Part shown: positions 6,884 to 7,261 of the stretch, one piece after another
Layout of the letters: the number at the start of each line of letters is the position of its first letter
How positions within the stretch are numbered: the first letter of the stretch is position 1
DNA from: Acidobacteriota bacterium
GTDB taxonomy: Bacteria > Acidobacteriota > Polarisedimenticolia > JAPUIV01
Length of the DNA: 7,261 nt
Direction: 5' to 3'
Assembly (NCBI GenBank): GCA_027296665.1
Contig: JAPUIV010000079.1
Coordinates: 1-7,261 of the forward strand
Made by a program: the position numbers and the translations under genes
Notes under the pieces: generated by a model
What the model saw: the letters and a program-made list of their open reading frames with translations, nothing else
Databases searched by the model: none
Told to the model about the DNA's origin: nothing

Positions 6884-7261
6884 ATGTCCAAAGATCCGTT
6901 TAAAGACTATAAAATCCGCTTCAAAGCCGGTGAGAAGATCTTCCAGCAGGGAGATGTGGGAACGGAAATGTACATCGTCCGGACCGGATCTGTTCAAATT
7001 ATCCGCGAATTCGCCGGGAAAAAGGAGAAATTATCCCTCCTGGAAAAGGGTGATTTTTTCGGGGAGATGGCGGTTCTGGAAGGGTCTCCCCGGACCGACA
7101 GCGCCAGTGCGGCGGAAGAGACGGAGCTCGTTCGAATTCATAGCGCGATTTTCGACAGGATGATTCGGCGCAACACCGAAATCGCCGTCCGGATGATCCT
7201 GAAACTTTCCCGGCGGGTGGAGGACGCAAATGCCCGCTTGCAGGATGTATTGCAGAAAGTC
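6884..7261 (+). CDS. Cyclic-nucleotide-binding-domain (CRP/FNR-like) protein, 3'-truncated by window edge
   Basis: The 126 visible residues (the frame is still open at the edge) form one complete cNMP-binding beta-barrel plus the following helix. FKAGEKIFQQGD at 13-24 and MYIVRTGSVQII at 29-40 are typical of the fold. The phosphate-binding cassette is FFGEMAVLEGSPRT at 58-71: Glu61 would contact the ribose and Arg70 the cyclic phosphate, so binding of cAMP or cGMP is plausible. Asp72 sits where CRP has Ala. FDRMIRRNTEIAVRMILKLSRRVEDANARL at 90-119 is the C-helix used for dimerisation; its end is still visible and no helix-turn-helix has begun. The downstream part is missing, so it may be a transcription factor, a stand-alone sensor or a fusion to another domain. 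The start is the ATG at 6884, chosen because the domain begins right after it; the AGGAA at 6865-6869 lies about 14 bases upstream, which is far for a ribosome site. It is divergent from the M23 gene. Confidence 0.88.
   Translation, partial: MSKDPFKDYKIRFKAGEKIFQQGDVGTEMYIVRTGSVQIIREFAGKKEKLSLLEKGDFFGEMAVLEGSPRTDSASAAEETELVRIHSAIFDRMIRRNTEIAVRMILKLSRRVEDANARLQDVLQKV

Noticed and set aside
6227..6997. 256-residue minus-strand open frame across the divergent region
   Set aside because: It runs antisense into the cNMP-binding gene and out of frame through the M23 catalytic domain, whose zinc ligands are clear in the other frame.

Overview
The window is ordinary bacterial chromosome: about 60% G+C by eye, almost entirely coding, with no mobile element, RNA gene or CRISPR array that I can see. 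It carries four protein genes, two of them cut by the window edges. The lineage cannot be fixed from sequence alone. A type I-beta glutamine synthetase next to its adenylyltransferase indicates a Gram-negative-type PII/GlnE nitrogen control. The secreted M23 peptidase has an architecture I associate with Bacteroidota and other FCB-type or little-cultivated phyla. The cyclic-nucleotide-binding protein resembles ones common in Acidobacteriota and Deltaproteobacteria-like lineages. A Gram-negative bacterium from one of these groups is the best guess.

Layout: (1) bases 1-1365, plus strand, glnA without its first roughly 16 codons. (2) 1430-4444, plus strand, glnE, 64 bases downstream and probably co-transcribed with glnA. 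(3) 4441-6750, minus strand, a secreted M23 metallopeptidase with a very long beta-rich C-terminal region; its stop codon interlocks with that of glnE, so the two genes converge with no intergenic space. (4) 6751-6883, a divergent regulatory region with a good sigma-70-like promoter for the rightward gene and a 9-bp inverted repeat. (5) 6884 to the window end, plus strand, a cyclic-nucleotide-binding-domain protein, cut by the edge.

How the genes work together: glnA and glnE form a target-and-modifier pair. GlnE adenylylates and deadenylylates a conserved tyrosine of GlnA (codon at 1144-1146, present here) to tune ammonium assimilation. The peptidase acts outside the cytoplasm on the cell wall and has no evident link to nitrogen metabolism. 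The cNMP-binding protein shares only the intergenic control region with it.

I found no convincing new biological system. The points most worth a second look are departures from family consensus in the C-terminal (adenylylating) half of GlnE, the inverted repeat in the divergent promoter region, the TTG start inferred for the peptidase, and that protein's active-site insertion and uncharacterised C-terminal domains.
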